12,209 nt of DNA from UBA11524 sp964542315 (lineage in GTDB: Bacteria > Bacillota > Clostridia > Christensenellales > Aristaeellaceae), in assembly GCA_964542315.1 (NCBI GenBank), contig CAZIUA010000079.1:1-12209 (forward strand). Direction: 5' to 3'. The translations under genes and the position numbers were made by a program. Positions within the stretch are counted from its first letter, which is position 1. Every line of letters starts with the position of its first letter. The notes under the pieces are model-generated. The model worked only from the letters and a program-made list of their open reading frames with translations, was not told the DNA's origin and did no database searches. Below, piece after piece: positions 12,177 to 12,209 of the stretch.

Positions 12177-12209
12177 GTCCCACCCCGCCCGGGGTGGGTG
12201 GATTGAAAT
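12177..12209 (+). CRISPR. First repeat of a type I-C CRISPR array
   Basis: 33-nt repeat: GT, then CCCACCCCG-CC-CGGGGTGGG (9-bp perfect stem with 2-nt loop, 12179-12198), then the handle TGGATTGAAAT (12199-12209). The GTGGATTGAAAT end and internal GC stem are characteristic of type I-C, where Cas5c cleaves at the 3' base of the stem to leave an 11-nt handle. The window ends with the last base of this repeat, so the spacers and array length cannot be seen; array status is inferred from leader and cas context. Confidence 0.92.

Overview
The window looks like chromosome of a spore-forming, GC-rich Firmicute of the Clostridia type. Evidence: two alpha/beta-type small acid-soluble spore proteins, a YhcN/YlaJ-family spore lipoprotein, strong AGGAGG Shine-Dalgarno sites and sigma-A promoters. 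A gut clostridial lineage is plausible, but I cannot place it further.

Layout. (1) 1-731: 3' end of a GH13 alpha-amylase-family gene and a bidirectional terminator. (2) 793-2410, minus strand: two translationally coupled VanY-type (M15B) D-Ala-D-Ala carboxypeptidases with their promoter and terminator. (3) 2446-4039, plus strand: spore genes (YhcN/YlaJ lipoprotein and two tandem SASPs) separated by hairpins and terminators. (4) 4056-4243: a short intergenic control region. (5) 4302-11999: a complete type I-C CRISPR-Cas operon in canonical order, cas3-cas5c-cas8c(-internal cas11c)-cas7-cas4-cas1-cas2. (6) 12000-12209: CRISPR leader and the first repeat; the window stops at the end of that repeat, so no array spacer is visible.

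The most interesting element is in the control region. On the minus strand, divergent from cas3, a sigma-A promoter (TTGCAA-17-TGATATAAT) should start transcription at about 4153. That is the first base of a solitary, degenerate CRISPR repeat ending in the 11-nt handle TGGATTGAAAA. The array repeat ends in TGGATTGAAAT. The spacer-like sequence after this handle begins GTTTTGAGAGTTAT. In the cas3 promoter region, directly after a type I-C PAM (TTC, 4194-4196), lies GTTTTTAGAGTAAT (4197-4210). The two agree at 12 of 14 positions, and the mismatches fall at positions 6 and 12, the bases that type I Cascade flips out and does not read. The protospacer runs over the -35 box of a perfect-consensus cas promoter. 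The simplest reading is a crRNA-like autorepressor guide (CreR-like): Cas5c processes it and the I-C Cascade carries it to the cas promoter. Seed-only pairing would give repression rather than Cas3 cleavage.

How the parts work together. Cas5c (with Y48, K118 and H119 at catalytic positions) makes crRNAs; Cas8c, Cas7, Cas5c and the internally translated Cas11c form Cascade; Cas3 degrades targets; Cas4-Cas1-Cas2 acquire spacers into the array behind the leader. The CreR-like RNA would tie cas transcription to the amount of free Cascade.
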